Below, piece after piece: positions 1 through 14,583 of a DNA stretch of 64,000 nt. The notes under the pieces are model-generated. The model was not told the origin of the DNA and made no database searches. It worked only from the letters and a program-made list of their open reading frames with translations. The DNA lies in contig JADIIU010000006.1 of NCBI GenBank assembly GCA_027603945.1, positions 124,001-188,000 on the forward strand. The letters run 5' to 3'. Position numbers and translations under genes: made by a program. This DNA is from Terramyces sp. JEL0728 (taxonomy: Eukaryota; Chytridiomycota; Chytridiomycetes; Rhizophydiales; Terramycetaceae). The first letter of the stretch is position 1, and every line of letters begins with the position of its first letter.

Positions 1-1255
1 CTCTACCCAGCCTTTTGCCGATGTATAAAACTCACAGTCATCTGCACGGATATCCCGAACGAAAAGTGCTGCGTGAATTGCCTCCTCTAGAAATTCTTCG
101 TTCCGAAACACATATTCAGCAATCCCTAACAGTAGGCGGAAAGGCGGGGTCTGGCAAATCAGATGGTCGTATGGCCGTATCCCCAACTTTTCCCAACAGT
201 CAACAATCGCTAGCAATGACAAGTGGGAATTCTTTCGATTAATTCGCAAATACCGGCTTTCTCTCAGTTTTTGGGACTGCACCAAGAGAAAATTGATCCA
301 ACAGCGAGTCAGAAAGTAAGATTGGATTTCTCTCGAAACCTTGAAAAACAAAATCGCGAGCCTAAATCAAGGATAATTACTCGATACACTCGCGCTCTAA
401 ACTCTTTATCCTTTTCTTGGATCATCAGCTTGAATAGGTCCGAAACAGACTGTGCATATTGCTGGACTTGGCCAAAAGCATAAGGATTTAATAGCACTAG
501 CCCTGGAATTAGTTGCGAATACCAGCATATACGTGCCATTTGTTCCCATAGATTCTTAGTGCCATTAGAGTCTTGGCATTTTCAATACCGCCGATATATT
601 GAGCATTTTCCCATGGAAAGATTGTGTTGGTCTTCCATGCAGTGCCCATTGATAAAAATGCCAAGTGCGTAACTGCTTGAGTGTCTGCTGTAATGTGATC
701 GTGTTCTTTGGCTGTCAGATGGACTATTTTAGATTCAAGAGATTCTAGGATATCAACAGCTAGATCAAAACTTGCATTGTCGCTTCTATGTCTAATCATC
801 ACCAATGGCTTTGGTTAAATTGAATTACTTGGTTTTTTGGATTCACCGTAGGTCCATGCAAAGAGTGGCATGTCACTATATTCACATCATCTGGCAAATA
901 CTTTTCGAATGCCTTAATTTCTGGATCTTTTACTGATGTCTGTCCACATGCGATAGATCCTATTCTCATTGCTGGTCCAAATTGTGCAACCACCTTTTCA
1001 ATGTACGCTGCTTCCACTGAAAACATAATAAAATCGCATCTGCGAGCAATTGCGTACCCATCCTTCCATACTTTAAATCCTTGCTTTTCAAAAGGTTTAA
1101 TCTTTTCATAGTTCTCTGGCAAATCGCAAACATTCACACTAATTTCAATACCAGGTGTACTTTTTCCATCCCGCTTTCAGGAAATGCTTCCCGTATAGCA
1201 TCCCCATGTCTCCAAATCCTATAATACCCAACTCCAGCCTACTTTTTTCCGTCAT
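1..1255 (-). CDS. TYR1: Prephenate dehydrogenase (tyrosine biosynthesis), 3' end cut by window edge
   Basis: This gene encodes the NADP-dependent oxidative decarboxylase that turns prephenate into 4-hydroxyphenylpyruvate in tyrosine synthesis. The start at 1255-1253 opens directly into a Rossmann loop (GIIGFGDMG). The next exons carry the family-typical CHSLHGP, HDKITADTQAVTH-like and LRIYGNKWHVYAG stretches, which align along their whole length with the fungal enzyme as I know it. Five introns must be removed to keep frame: 1139-1160 (22 nt), 809-828 (20), 503-522 (20), 362-380 (19) and 232-253 (22). After splicing, conserved segments join exactly, for example KP|NSHLSLLAIVD across the last intron. 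The C-terminus, perhaps some tens of residues, lies beyond position 1. The enzyme is normally cytosolic. Its presence argues against a strongly reduced parasite that has lost amino-acid synthesis. Confidence 0.93.
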
Positions 1256-1418
1256 GTGTAAGTGATTGTGATTTCCAAAAAAGGATTTTGCGGGAGATTA
1301 GCGAGATTAATGGCCGTATGAAATAGAGAATATCCATCAGAAAAGAGACAATATCATCCATCTGCGGCTGATTAATGAGGAATAAGGTACCTGAAATTTC
1401 TTACTAGAACGCGTTTAT

Positions 1419-4400
1419 ATGGAGGAAATCAAAAATCTGTTAAATGCCGACCAAGATACGGCAGAGGAATACCTGTCAATAGAAAAATCCATCAAGGAAG
1501 CGTATAAAAGTTTATATGATTTAAATCTGGTGGTTGGAGACGACGATATCGAAAAATTCAACAATAGACTTAAAAACTGCCCACCACTACCTAACCGACC
1601 GAATACCCCCAAAAATATGGAATACGACAGCCTGGATACATTTCAAAAGACTCATAAAAAGAAATTCAAGTCCAATCTAAGTTCTTCCAAAAAACTACTT
1701 AGTAGCCAACTGTTGAGAGCAGCTCATGGAGACCGCCAGATACATGCGAAAACTCCGAGGCATAATGTCCTTTTTGACGAAAATGCATTTCAAAGAGTTA
1801 TCCCAAAGGCTTCCAGCGATTTCAATTTGGTTTATGCCCAGGATTTGGAAAATCAACATTTCGAACTTCCACAGTTTACAGGCACTGCCCAAAGATGGAG
1901 GACTGGTGTTTCATTGCCTATTACAATTACAAAGGTTGATAAAGCAAATAGCTATTCTCAGCAATTCGAAGATATCAAGCCCAAAGTGAATTCCAGACCA
2001 GTATCGGCCATACCAAAAATAGCAGAAGAACCTGAAGCAAAATTAAAAAAAGTGAAGCGAAAGAAGCCCAAGAAAAAAAAGGCTAAAAAGGTTATTAATC
2101 TGGATCTCGCAGAGGAAAAGCTAGCTGTCCTGGAAGAAACTTTGCCAGTGGATGGAAAAAAGTTGCCGCTGGAGTGGTTTGACAACCCCAAATTTTTAGA
2201 TACAAAGTCTCCAGAGGAATGGGTTGAATTTATCAAACGGTTGGCTGCCAAGGATTCAGTCTCTCTATCGAGATACCACAATATAAATGCAACAGCAGAA
2301 GAAGGGTGGAAATGGGGTAAATGCAAAGTGCTTGAATACGACGTTGACACTGAAATGTTTTTGATAGAATGGATCGACATAGGAGGACAAAAATGGGTGC
2401 GTAGATTCAATTTGTTGTTCCCTGGCGAAAATCTTGATGCTTTTTCAAGAAGGATGGAGCATGCATCCACCGCTAGGAATGAATATGAAATAATGGAAAG
2501 GTGCGAAAAGGAAATTAAAACTTCAAAATTAGAGACTTTAGCACCCTATCCGCCAAGCTTTAAAACAGGCATACTGAAAAGAGTGGGGCCAATTTCAAAG
2601 CAAAATGAGATCAACATTATTGTAAGTTGAAGATTGACAGTTAGGAAGACTGTTTCAAAGAGTTGCACGAAGAATATATGCATTCCATGAAAAAAGTCGA
2701 TTACACTTTGAAAATGCAACTTACAACAAAAGATCAGGCTATTCAAAAAGCAGAAAAGTTTACAGATTTAGCACTGTCGAAATTTGACGTGGAAAAAGAA
2801 GATTTGGGGGGATATATCTATTCTAGAGTAGCTGCAGTTTCAAGGGGGCTGTCGGACTACATGTTTCACGCAAATCCAAATCTACAGCTTGTTTTGAACC
2901 AGATTCTTGTTAGCCTACGTAATATCATTCAGCCAGAAAACCATTTCTTTTCCTTTACTATGGATTTTCCGGTAAAATTCATGAATTTCACCCAACGAGC
3001 AATTTCTCACTGTGAGTTAATCCAAACAAAACTGGTTCATGAATGGCCATTGACTATTGCTAAACTAATTGAAGATAAACTAGGGGATTTTTTCAAATTA
3101 AACGAGTCAAACTACAAATCATATTTGGACAGTAGATGCTACAGTTTTTTGTCGCTAGTAAACAGCATCATGGAAGGACAAGTGCACAATCTTTTAATTC
3201 ACGGGCTGTTAACATACCTAGGATTCTTCAATATCCGAGCTGAGGTGGTTGGAGAAAAAGTCAACCCTGCTGCAAAATTGTACTACTTGAGTTACTTTTC
3301 TCAACACAAATTGATACCGCCCAAATTCAATCAAAACCCGAAATTTTTGATTATTCATGTTGGTATTGCCAATGTAAAGGTCAATAATTCTTTTTACGGA
3401 GGAAATGTCAGCAGATTAATGAAGGATGTTAGTTTTGAACAAAGTAATGAGGTGGTTTTAACTCCAACAATGGAAGAAGTCAAAGAAGCGCTCATTAGTA
3501 CGTTTAGATTCCCCCTGGACCTGACAGACAGCCGTATTCCTACGATATCCAGTTTATTGATGGTAAACTTAATAGAAGTGGCACATACACACTTGCACAC
3601 GCTAGAATCGGACTCAACGAGTGTATTTGAAAAGGGAAAGGAAATCTTGTTTAAAATTATCGATGACGTTACTCCTAGAATAGATAGAATCGTGGACAAA
3701 TACAAAGCATATGAATACTTGATTCAAAATAATCCGCTGGACAAACTAACTTTAAACAGTCCCTTGGAAGATTTTTACAGACCTGTGGAAATTATTAATG
3801 AAGTGCGGTCTGAAATTTCAGACTTATCAAGGGACCAGGTAGAGGTTTTACCTTTTGTAGTTGACTGCTCAATCATAAAGGACCTGTTCATGGAACTGTC
3901 GTCTAAATCGTTCCTGATGATATCCGATCTTTTATCTCAAAAGATTAGAATCAAGTGCAACGAATTGCTATCAGTGTATGACGCACTTTCTGAACAAATC
4001 CAACTGGACCCCGGATTGGTTGCCCTGTGGTGGAAAGACCTGAAGACAGCTATTGACAATTGCCGAAGAGAGTATGATAACTTCCAGATTCAAGTAATTT
4101 GCTTTTAACGCAGTTTGAAGATGTGCAAAAGACTTGGCAAGTAATGTACAACTACACTATGCCAGTGCCAGACGACGTGAACCAATTATACTGGAAAACA
4201 TACGAATGGCCGAGCACAATGAGCAACCATTTAGAATCTGCCGACGCCAAGTTGAAAAACTCAAAGAAATTGATTTGCGCCAGAATACAGCGAGATATCG
4301 GATATGTATTTGACACAGTGGATAATTTGCAGGAGCAGCTGGTTTACTTTAACGAAATTGATGATATACAGCAGTCATTTATGGCAAATAGAAAAGTAAA

Positions 4401-7400
4401 ATCCCTCGTGGAATTAGTAGAGTCAACTGTTGGGTTGGTTGGATCAATCAGAAAGCAAGAAGAAGCCATGGACATCCCATTGTCGTCGTTTCGTTCATTT
4501 GAAGAGGTGATTGCTTCATATAGAATGTATGATGAAATGTGGCAATTAGTAGAGGATGTACACTCCAATCTCAACGAGTGGATTAACGAATGGTTCATGA
4601 ACTTGAATGCCGATATTATTGTAAGCAAAGTTCAATCGTGGAACGCTACACTGTTTGTTTGTTTTGATAAATTTTCGGCGAATCCACAAGCAACAAAAGT
4701 ATTGAACCAGTTGAAAATTGACATTGATGATTTTTGGAGAAATTCCAGTGTGATTACCTTCCTGAGGAACCCAGCCCTCAAACCTTACCACTGGGAAAAA
4801 ATCAGTTCAGTAATCGGTCTCTCCCTCACTGATTTCCAAACTCTTCGCCTGGTTGAAATTCTGGATTTAGACTTGGAACTAGTGCAAACGGTAATCGCGG
4901 ATATTACAAATCAAGCAGTTTTAGGATATAAGCACGATCAACTACTCGATAAAATGAAAGCAGAACTAACACAAAATGAGTTTTCTGTAGAACAAATACC
5001 CAACGAAGAAACTACAATTTTAACAAATATCGAAGTGTGCCAAAGTATGCTGGAGGATCAACTCATCAGATGTGAAAATGTCTTCATTTCTGTGGAAGAT
5101 AATGAGTCCAGGGCAAAGTTTGAAAAATGGGTAACGCAAATTCACAAGGCACTGGAAATGCTGAACCTGATCAACGAGCTTCAGAGATTTTACACAAGAC
5201 ACCTGCCTATTTTCCGAAGTAGCAATAACCTCTCTATTATAGAGAGCAATATGGTAGAGTTTTTTACTTCTGCCGCAAAGACAATTACTATAGCCCTCGA
5301 TGTATTCACCAAAAATAGGAAATTCATAACCCTCATATATCGAACCGATTTGTACGAATCAATCGCTGGAGCAATAAAGAGAGTAACTTATGTAAAGGAA
5401 AATATATCAGTCACTCTGCAGTAATCGATAACTAAAGTAGAACAAAAAGAAATCAATTTCCAAGATTCTATTTCGTTACAGACGAGCATATGCTTGATAC
5501 CCTTACGTGCACTACTTTGGATCAATTAACAAAGATCGTGTATCACTATTTCCCTTCAATCGGCAAGCTCATTGAGGGACACAAAGTAGTAGAGGTGCAG
5601 GCCCAGGATGCACAGCCAGCAAGAGCAAGCGGCAGAGGAGCTTTGGTCAAGGGCGGAGGACTGGCAGTCAAGAAGCTGATCGAAAAGAAGAAACAAAATG
5701 AAATTCGCGTCCCAACGGTGGAAGGATTTTTTGGATTTAGTGGAGAACGCGTTGCTTTCACTCCGCCATATGAATTTAAGGAAGTTGATGTGTCGTTGAT
5801 TGAACTGGAAAAAAATATGGTTGAAGCGCTTAAACACAATTTCCTGAACGCGTATCAGTCTACTGTGGATATTGATATTAGCGAGAAAGTCATCCATGCG
5901 TATCCATGCCAAATTCTGATGGTTGTATACAAAAATGTGATTGATAAGCAATTTGCAAAGCTAATAGATCAGTGGGATAAATACAGATTCAGAGAATTCA
6001 GGAATGCGCTTTTTTCAAATTTGGAGATTATTCTCGATTTACTACGAAATACAAGCCAATCTATGGACAAAAAGATTAAATTGGAAAGCTTGGCTGCCCT
6101 GTATTTCCTATATTATAGCAACACTGAAGACCTCCAGTCTGCGGAAAAATTTAATCTATATAATTTAAAATATACTGTGGAAACCCCTCCAGATATATGT
6201 ATTTCAGTTAATGACTCCAAAAGGTTCAAGTACGGATTTGAATATATTGACGGTGGAAGTAAATTAATAATAACACCCTCCATTTCACAAACATTTTACC
6301 GAGTAATCTATTCGTTATCCTCGCATAAACTACCACTACTATGCGGACCAAAAGGATCGGGGAAACTTTCGGCGATCAGTGAATTTTGCTACTATCTTGG
6401 GTTCCCATCAAAGTTTTATTCTGGAAATATCGTAGACAAGTACTTTTTGAAGAATTTGATGTTTGGAATCCAATCAACTTACCATGCAGTTATCATTTCA
6501 AACTTTCATTTGCTGGCAGACGAACTCCATCAACTGCTCTCGGCCGTAGAATTGCGAAATGACTACTTGAAAACATCATTCTTGAAAATGCCTTTGATAT
6601 TCACCGTGCCAAATCAAGGAAGCTGGGGGAATATTTTTCATGCATATCGCAAAAAGTATCGATTGGTTGGTGTGATGAAAAAGGATCTATTTGCGTATTT
6701 AGAGGCATTATTAACGGTGCAGAATTTCAAGCAAGCTAAAGTACTAGCAAAGAAAGTTTGTCTAATAGCACATCATACCCAACTTATATTTCAAAGAGAA
6801 ATTTTGAACTCTAGCAACATCAAATACATTGTTGATTTGGCAATTCAATCCAAAAGTATATCCAACGGAAATGAATTTGTCCAGCTTAAAAACGCTGTTG
6901 TTACTTTTTTCAAATCTGCTGTATCAGCTAACGATTTAAATTCGGTAAAAGACATTGTAAACTCTGTTTTGAAATTGCATGTCGACGCCGATGGATTCAG
7001 CACCAACGATTTGATTGAAATGGCCAGGAAAATGTATGTGGATGCAAAATTGACCCCGCTGGATTACTACTGCGGCAAAGTTGCCCAGGTTATAACCAGT
7101 ATTCAAGCAAAAAGGAACGTGATCCTTTTAGGAGGAAACTACACCGGAAAGTCCACTGTATTAAACATTGCGCAGTCGGTAAAGAATAATTTGCTGCCGA
7201 AAAACGCATTTATTAAACTGTATAGACATTTTCCAGACGCAATTCATCCCGACAGGCTTATCTACAAGTCAGTTAACTCGAGAGAAGGAATTTCACAACA
7301 AATTTTACACAATGCCAGACTTCATATTTCAAAAATGGTGCAACTTTGTGGACCTCTAATTGCAAGTGAGCACCGTTTCTCGTGGTTTCTTTTGGATGGT

Positions 7401-10400
7401 GATGTTTGCAACGCTTGGCCCGAAATAGTAGACACTATTGTTTGCTATGAAAGCTCCCCCCATTTTAAAGCTGTTGACCTATTTTATGAAACTACAAATT
7501 TGGCGAATTACGCACCAAATCTCATGGCAAAGTCCTCTATTGTTTTCCTGGAGCAAAAGCATTTGAAATGGGACACGTTAATTGCCAACGAGCTTATTGA
7601 AGTCCCAAAAGTTGTAAAAAAGCAGGAAAGATTTATTCAACAGCTTCATGAATCAATTTTAGTTCCAACTATAAAGTTCCTGCAAATTAATGGATTCTGG
7701 CCGTCCGACTATTACTCTGAAAAACTCGCACATATCCGAGTATTGAAAATGCTTTTATGTTTAATTGTAGAAAAAGGAACCAAGGGTTACGAAAGGCTAA
7801 CCACCAACGAACAAAGTTTATGGATTCTATTCAGTTTCCTTTTCAGCGTTATATGGACAGTTGGCAACCATCCATCCTACGAAAAAAAAGTCGAGTTTGA
7901 TCGGTTCTTTAGAGATCTCTTGAAAAATATGAAAGGAGACCTTTCCACGTTAGAGTCTGTTGCAAATCTCAGCAGCGGTTACCTTGCGAGTGCAATGGCA
8001 ATTCCAGAAACCAATTTGATATTTGACTACATTGTGGATGACAAGTTGACACAATGGATACCTTGGCCAAGTGGGAACGAGGAAAAGCTGTATGGCTACG
8101 CCTCGAACCCACTGAATCTGTTTACCTCTCGGGATTTAATACAGGTGACTTACTTTACAAGATTGTTTATTAGGAGCACTAGTCCTATTGTCATTTCTGG
8201 ATTCAAGGGAGTGGGGAAAACCAAAAATCTAGTCGCGGCACTGAAAAATATATTAGACGATCAAGCAAAACATTTTGAAGACGGCATTGGCAAAATTGCA
8301 CTGTCGAGATGCACTACAAACGAATCTTTTCAAAGCCAGTTTGCAAAGAATACCTTCAAAAAGAGACACAATGCGCGAGGATCTCAGGATGGTCGCAGAA
8401 AAATCATTTTTGTGGAGGATATGCATTCCATTTCATATTTAGGAGTCCAAAATTCACCCACAGAAACACTTCGAATGATCTGCGATACGAAAACGTGGTT
8501 TTCCGACACTGATGCTATGGAATCTGTCAACAATATCCAGCTCACCGCCGAATGGCGAATATCCAAAGCCAGAACCGACGTGTCTACCCGCATTGCAAGA
8601 TACTTTTTAGGAATTATTTTGGACGACGACGAAAAATTTAAGATGGAAGATATGTTCAAAGCTGCACTGGTGAAAAAATTTGAAAAATTGGACTCTGCAT
8701 TTGCAGGGAAATGTTTTGAAGCTACTTTTGATATCTACAGAAAATTAAAATGCACCATGCTACCAACGCCTACTACTCCCCATGTCCAATTCCTAATGAA
8801 AGACGTGGCAAACATTTTCAAAGGGCTGTTGTGTTTTCCCCAGAAAGCTACTAATTGGGTGGAAGCATTCGAGCTATGGACTCATTGTCTTTCGCTGGCC
8901 TTTAAAAACAGATTATTTGACTCGGAAGCTGGGCAGTATGAAACCGTTGCAGATGAAATTGTAAGGAAATACTTTGAAGTGGAGCTATACGTAAACCAAT
9001 TTGAAACCCTGCCATATTTCTACACGCAACCAGATGTAATCATATCGTTCGGGTCGGCGAGTGCTAATTTGAAAATTATGGACCTAAATGTACTTGTCAA
9101 CAGCATTAGGTACAGAAATTCTTGGATATTGGAGCTGGGGTCCTTGGACGAACTTCATAATGATGCATTGGTGATTTCCAACCAAATGGCTTTTACATTT
9201 GTGAATATGAATTCGCATATCGTGCTCATTGACTCGTACGATCATATGAAGTTTAAAGCCGCCCAATTGTGTTCGTTTTTAATCATGCACAAGTTTATGC
9301 ATTTCGAACCAAAAAAACTCACATCAACCGAGGAGGAGGAAGAGTTGCGATGGGTTCAGCATATGAAAAATATTGTCAAACTCCAAAAATCTGAACAGCC
9401 GCTGCTGCTCTTTTTTGACTTTTGCGCACTAAACAATAGTCAAATATTGGATGTTATCTCTCTTTTAAAATATGGAATTCCAGCGTGTTATTACGACAAA
9501 ATATATCTTGAAAAGAGGACTATTATTGAAGACAAACAAATTGGACTGGAAAAGTTTCGCGATTCAGCAAAGCGATTGACAAAAATATGCCTCTCGCTTC
9601 CATCAATGGAATTTTGTTTGCAAAATCAAGTGTGTGTAACTTATCCAAATTTGCTGTGCTTGGGCACTATATATCAACTACAGCCGATATCTCCGCTTTC
9701 ATTAGAAAATGTTATAAGGAGCAAGTTCAAGGAATACGGCTTTATCCAAACGATTGATTTACTACCAATTGGCAGTTTTATTAATTGGGCATACACCGCT
9801 ATTCCAGGTATTTTAGAGGATAAATTTGTAAACGAAAAAGATTTGGACTTGATGACCCAAGATAATATAGTCTTGGCGGCTCTAGAATTCGCAAAGCAGT
9901 TTGTTTTCAACTGCAAGGCAAAGATGGAAAATAGAGAGAGGCTAGAAACTGCTATTAAAATGATTGACAAATCGTTTTCCAGCATGGATAACACGCAGCT
10001 GGAATATGATCAAAAGAAAGAGGTAGCTGTAGATTGACATCAGAAAGCCGAGCAGGATAATGAAGAAACTCAACTTCTGCTGCAGGAAATGGAAAACGAT
10101 CGAAACTCTATCGAGTTGAATCTTGCTGAAGCAAAGAAAGACTCGGAGATAAACGCCAGATACATGGAAGAAATGGAATACTTAAGAAGTCTATGCACAA
10201 CAGAAATAGAAAAGGTAATTCCTCCGCTACAAGAAGCTATCGCAGCAGTCGAGTCTTTAGATAGAGCAGACATTTATGATTTAAAAGGGCTGACTGATCC
10301 GTCTAAAAGTATTTTGACTGTCCTGGAATGTGTTGTTATCCTTCAAAAATTTGATGTAAAACCAGGAGAACAGATGTGGGAAGCAGTTAAAAGAATGATA

Positions 10401-13400
10401 TCCGAAAAGCATTTTGTAGCAAACATCAAAAATTGTATCAGTGATTCTCATCATATTACACCAGTAATTGTGCACATAGTCGATCGAATGGCAAAGGGCG
10501 ATATTTTCAACTCTAAAGGAATAACAAACAATGCTACAATAGTGCTACGGAACTGGGTGGTTGCATACACCAAATATAATGCAACAAACCTTGAATTAAA
10601 TCAAAAACGGAAATTGTTGGAGGAGACTGAAATAAAGTCCCGAGAAAAAGATACAGCAATATTGGAAAGTAAGAATAAAATAGTTGAACTGGAAAATCAA
10701 ATCAAACTCAAACGAGTACAATTTGGGGAGATGATAAAAATGCACGAGGAAACAAACTACAGACTTAAAGAACTAGAACATAAACTGGCTTCAGCGGCCT
10801 TCATCAAAGGCCCATTAGAATCGTTGAAATTAAAGTTCCTCGACCTGCTTGATAAGGCAGTGGATGCCCAAAATAACGTATTGCCTCAATGTTTGGTTTC
10901 AGCTAGCTCACTGGTACTTTTAGGGCATTTCCCCCATTATATCCGAAAGTTAATTAGAAAATCTTGGGTTGCAAAGCTGACAGATTTCAATTTGCCAGGC
11001 TTGGGCGAAGACTTTGATGCGCTGAATATTTATGAGCCAGTTCATAATAGGCAAGGTGCAATATCGTACGACTTGCCTTCCGACGATGCAGTCTATGAGA
11101 CGATGCTAATGGCACGGTATTCCAGCAAAATTCCAGTTATTCAAGATCAATTACAAATTGCAACCAATTGGTTCCAAGTGATAGAAAAGGATTCAAAAAT
11201 CGAATTCCTACCGTTTAACACTCCTAATGTTATTGATAAAATTGAAACGGCAATAGGGCTTGAAAAGAAAGTTGTGCTGCAGCTACCTCCCAATCCAAAT
11301 TATACATTGTTTGAACAAATTGTAGATTTCGCTTTAAAGTTACAAAAGGAAAGTGAAAAGGGTACAAGCGTGATTCCAATGAAAGACTTTCGGCTGTACA
11401 TCGTAACCGATTCTCTGCTGAGTGATGTATTTTCCAACTGCCCATTTAAAAAGCATTTGGCTCCAATTAACTTATCTCTCAGCTCCCATTACACAGAAAA
11501 GGTGATTGAAGACAGCATTTGCCGAATTCACAATGAAGACTTGAAGAAAAAGACCATACTGTCCTTAAGCGAAAATATCCAGTTGCGGTTGCGCTTGAAC
11601 ATTGTGTATGCAAGGGCAATCGAGTTTGCTAAATCACTTGTTGATACCGATATCTATGGGGGAAATATGTATCAAACTATTATCGACACAGATTCTCAAT
11701 TGAATACAATTATCCAGAAAATATTTCATCAGAATCAAACAATCGAAGCCTATAGCAACCTTTTGCAGCCGTATGCCACTTTGGGAAAATCATTGGAACC
11801 AATTTATGAATGTATGAGCAACATGATCAGGATAAACCCGCGGTACAGCTTCTCAATGGATGAGTTTTTAGGAGTATGCAAAGAGAAAATTGCTATGCTA
11901 GCTCCGACAATAACGGATGTGGGTTCTAAAGCCTACTGCGAAGAAGTGCTTAAATTTGTGTACTATAGCTACGTCCCTGGGTAAATCGTTACTGATAGAA
12001 GGTTAAAGGCTCCAGACCAAAGCATTTTTTCGTTTATGCTCGCAGTTTCCATCGCACAAGCACCGCTTTATCAAAAAGACGAATCGCTGATATTCCCAAA
12101 GATTTATATCAAGTTTTTGTTTTTGTATAAAGTGCCAGACAGGAATAGGGAACATAGGAGCCAAAAACCGCTGGAAACAATTTTGAAGAACCCGGCAAAG
12201 TACTGGCTCGCAGAAGCAAAATGGAAATTCATAACGAATTTGGCAAACTTCTCTAGGTTTCAGTCTTTTGCACCAGATTTTAGTAAATACGCAAACAGAG
12301 CGACTACCCCACAGTCGGAAGTATCTTGGCAAGAAATATTTGAAGCTCGAGATCCGCTCAAAATACAAATGCCTGTTCGATGGCAGTTCCATCTGACTAG
12401 AATTGAAAAGTATTTGGTATACAGAGTTATTCGCCCTGATTCTTTGTCTCTAATAATGGACGAATACTCAAAATCAGTGTTAGGGTCGGGAATTGTTGAA
12501 ATAGGATTCCCAAATGATCTGCTCCTGCAGAGATACCAATTGATGACCCCGTATAAGCCAATAGTGCTGTTTATCGAGGATTTGGAAGACCCGATCACCT
12601 TAATTCAGCAATTGAATTCGAAATTTGGCTCGTGTCCCATGATTGTCGTTAATTCCAACTCAATCGGCGATTCCTTCGACTCTACCATTCAAAATGCAGT
12701 TAATACTGGGACGTGGCTTACTTTATGTCTGTATAAAAGCAGTTCGGAAGAAATGGATCTTTTGTTTAGAAAATTAAACAAATTACAGGAAAATCAGTCT
12801 AAAACCGTGTCGTCATTTAGACTCTTTATCATTTCAAATAACGAGGATCATATTCCTAATGCATTTCTAGCAAATTCACTAAAAATTTTCAAAGAAGACT
12901 ACCAAGAATATCGCTACTATCTTAATGATGCACTCCGAACGCTGGAAATCAAGCACATTTCTTTGGAAGAGTGCGAAGAGGATTTCAAGAGACTTTTATT
13001 CAACTTTTGTGTTTTCTATTCTGCAGTAAAATACAGGATGAATGTTGGATTATTGACAATTGACAATTATTTACAGATAGCCATTCCCGATATTTCTTGG
13101 GCAATCAAAAAGCTGACTGCAATCAATAATTTTGTTACGAAAAAGGTTGATACTTCAGTTGAGGCAGATGTAGTTTATTTGTTCAGAAGCATTGTGGAGA
13201 AGAATTGGGGAAGTCAGCTGCAAAACGAAACAGATAGCCAATGGTGTTACGAACTTTTCAAATATATAATGGCGATTAAATGGCCAGAAACCGACGACTC
13301 AGTTGCAAAATTGAATTTGCCTCCTTTAAAGCAAATCTACGATCTTTTTTGCAAAAATTCATTTTCGCAAGTTCTTGAACAAGTTGCAAAATTGCCAAGG

Positions 13401-14565
13401 GGAATATATTTCGAAATAACCTCCCTCGCGTGTGCTGAAAATGTATATATGCTCATGGAGTCCCAAAAATCACAAAAAGTCCTTCAAGCCTACCAAAAGA
13501 TATATCCAAACGAGAACGGAAAAATTGAAAGAGGATCTCACAGCTTCCATTTACTGCTACCCGCCCTAAAGGAATTTTGTTCAAGGCTTGTGCTAGAACA
13601 GAAGCATTCGTGGAGCAAGAATACAGACACAAAAGTAACGAAAACTGTTGTGCATAAAGACAAGACTCGGCTATACCCAAAAAGTATGGATTTGTTTGCA
13701 AAAGAAAACTTTATTTTATATAAGGCGATGCTGCAATATATCTCCAGCTCTGTTTCCGGGCTGATTTCCCAACTTGAAGGAGAAGAAATTATCGACCCAG
13801 CAGGCATCAAAATGGCCAAAGAAATTGCCAACGACATTGTTCCATCTGTGTGGTTATCGAGCGGGAAATGCTATGCAACAGCGCTAACCTTCAGTGCATG
13901 GGCGGCAGATTTTGTGGCAAGGTTGAGTTTCACCAGATCGTGGTTTACAATCAAGTATGAGGGCAAAAAAGGAGTTTCTACCAAAATGATTTACTACGAT
14001 ATCACCAAACTGTTCAAGCCGGAAGATTTCTTGCCAGGTGACTGTTTACTAACTAAGCAATGCTTCTGGATTCTTCAGTTTTAATGAATGAGCCAGTCGA
14101 GAACATTGAAATTGAAACAGTGCTGGTGTCTGAACGCCAAAAAACCCCTCCTGATCGTGGTGTATACGTAAGCGGTCTATATCTATACGGGGCTGCGTTT
14201 GATTTCCACAAGAACGTAATTAAAGGCGTAAGGCCTTCTGAATTAGCAGTCAAAATGCCAAGCGTACATGCATATTAATTTAGATATGGATATTCCCAAA
14301 AATGAAGTTCAACTCTGAATCTGCAAAGAAATCAATTGCGAGGCCCAACGTACTTCGAAAATCAATATTCCGAATTCAATGTCCCATCTACTCGATGAAA
14401 ATACATAACACTTTCCATGCCAAATTAAACTTTGGCCAAAAATACACTTCAGAGTCAAAAGTAGTTGGATACATTAGTTTAACCTCGGAAGTGCCTCCAT
14501 CGCACTGGACTCTTCGAAATCTATTTTTAGCCTGCGAAAAGCCAACTCTATCTAAACCAATCTAA
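1419..14565 (+). CDS. Axonemal-type dynein heavy chain, DNAH1-like, with degenerate AAA1
   Basis: Eight exons encode about 4,333 residues once seven introns are removed: 2622-2644, 4094-4113, 5421-5440, 10023-10043, 11981-12001, 14038-14057 and 14264-14283 (20-23 nt). The Lys-rich N-terminus is followed by LPLEWFDNPKF...SPEEW, which from memory resembles DNAH1 inner-arm chains, and the length fits that class. Then come the linker (FPRFYFVTDEHMLD), the AAA ring, a coiled-coil stalk with a microtubule-binding tip (about residues 2800-3080), AAA5/AAA6 and the C-terminal domain ending in VPPSHWTLRNLFL. AAA2 (GGNYTGKS, about 1884) and AAA3 (GFKGVGKT, about 2240) keep Walker A loops. AAA1 has GPKGSGKL (about 1622) but no DEFNR-type Walker B and no GYAGR-type motif. 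AAA4 has no recognisable P-loop. This makes it a flagellar-type heavy chain with an atypical motor; the DNAH1 assignment is an inference, and a DNHD1/DNAH14-like divergent chain is the alternative. Confidence 0.9.
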
Positions 14566-14583
14566 TGAAATTTCAACTTTATA

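Noticed and set aside
1419..14565. Dynein gene as a pseudogene because it appears as many broken frames
   Set aside because: Each break is a 20-23 nt GT-AG intron whose removal rejoins conserved dynein sequence; the spliced frame of about 4,333 codons has no stop.
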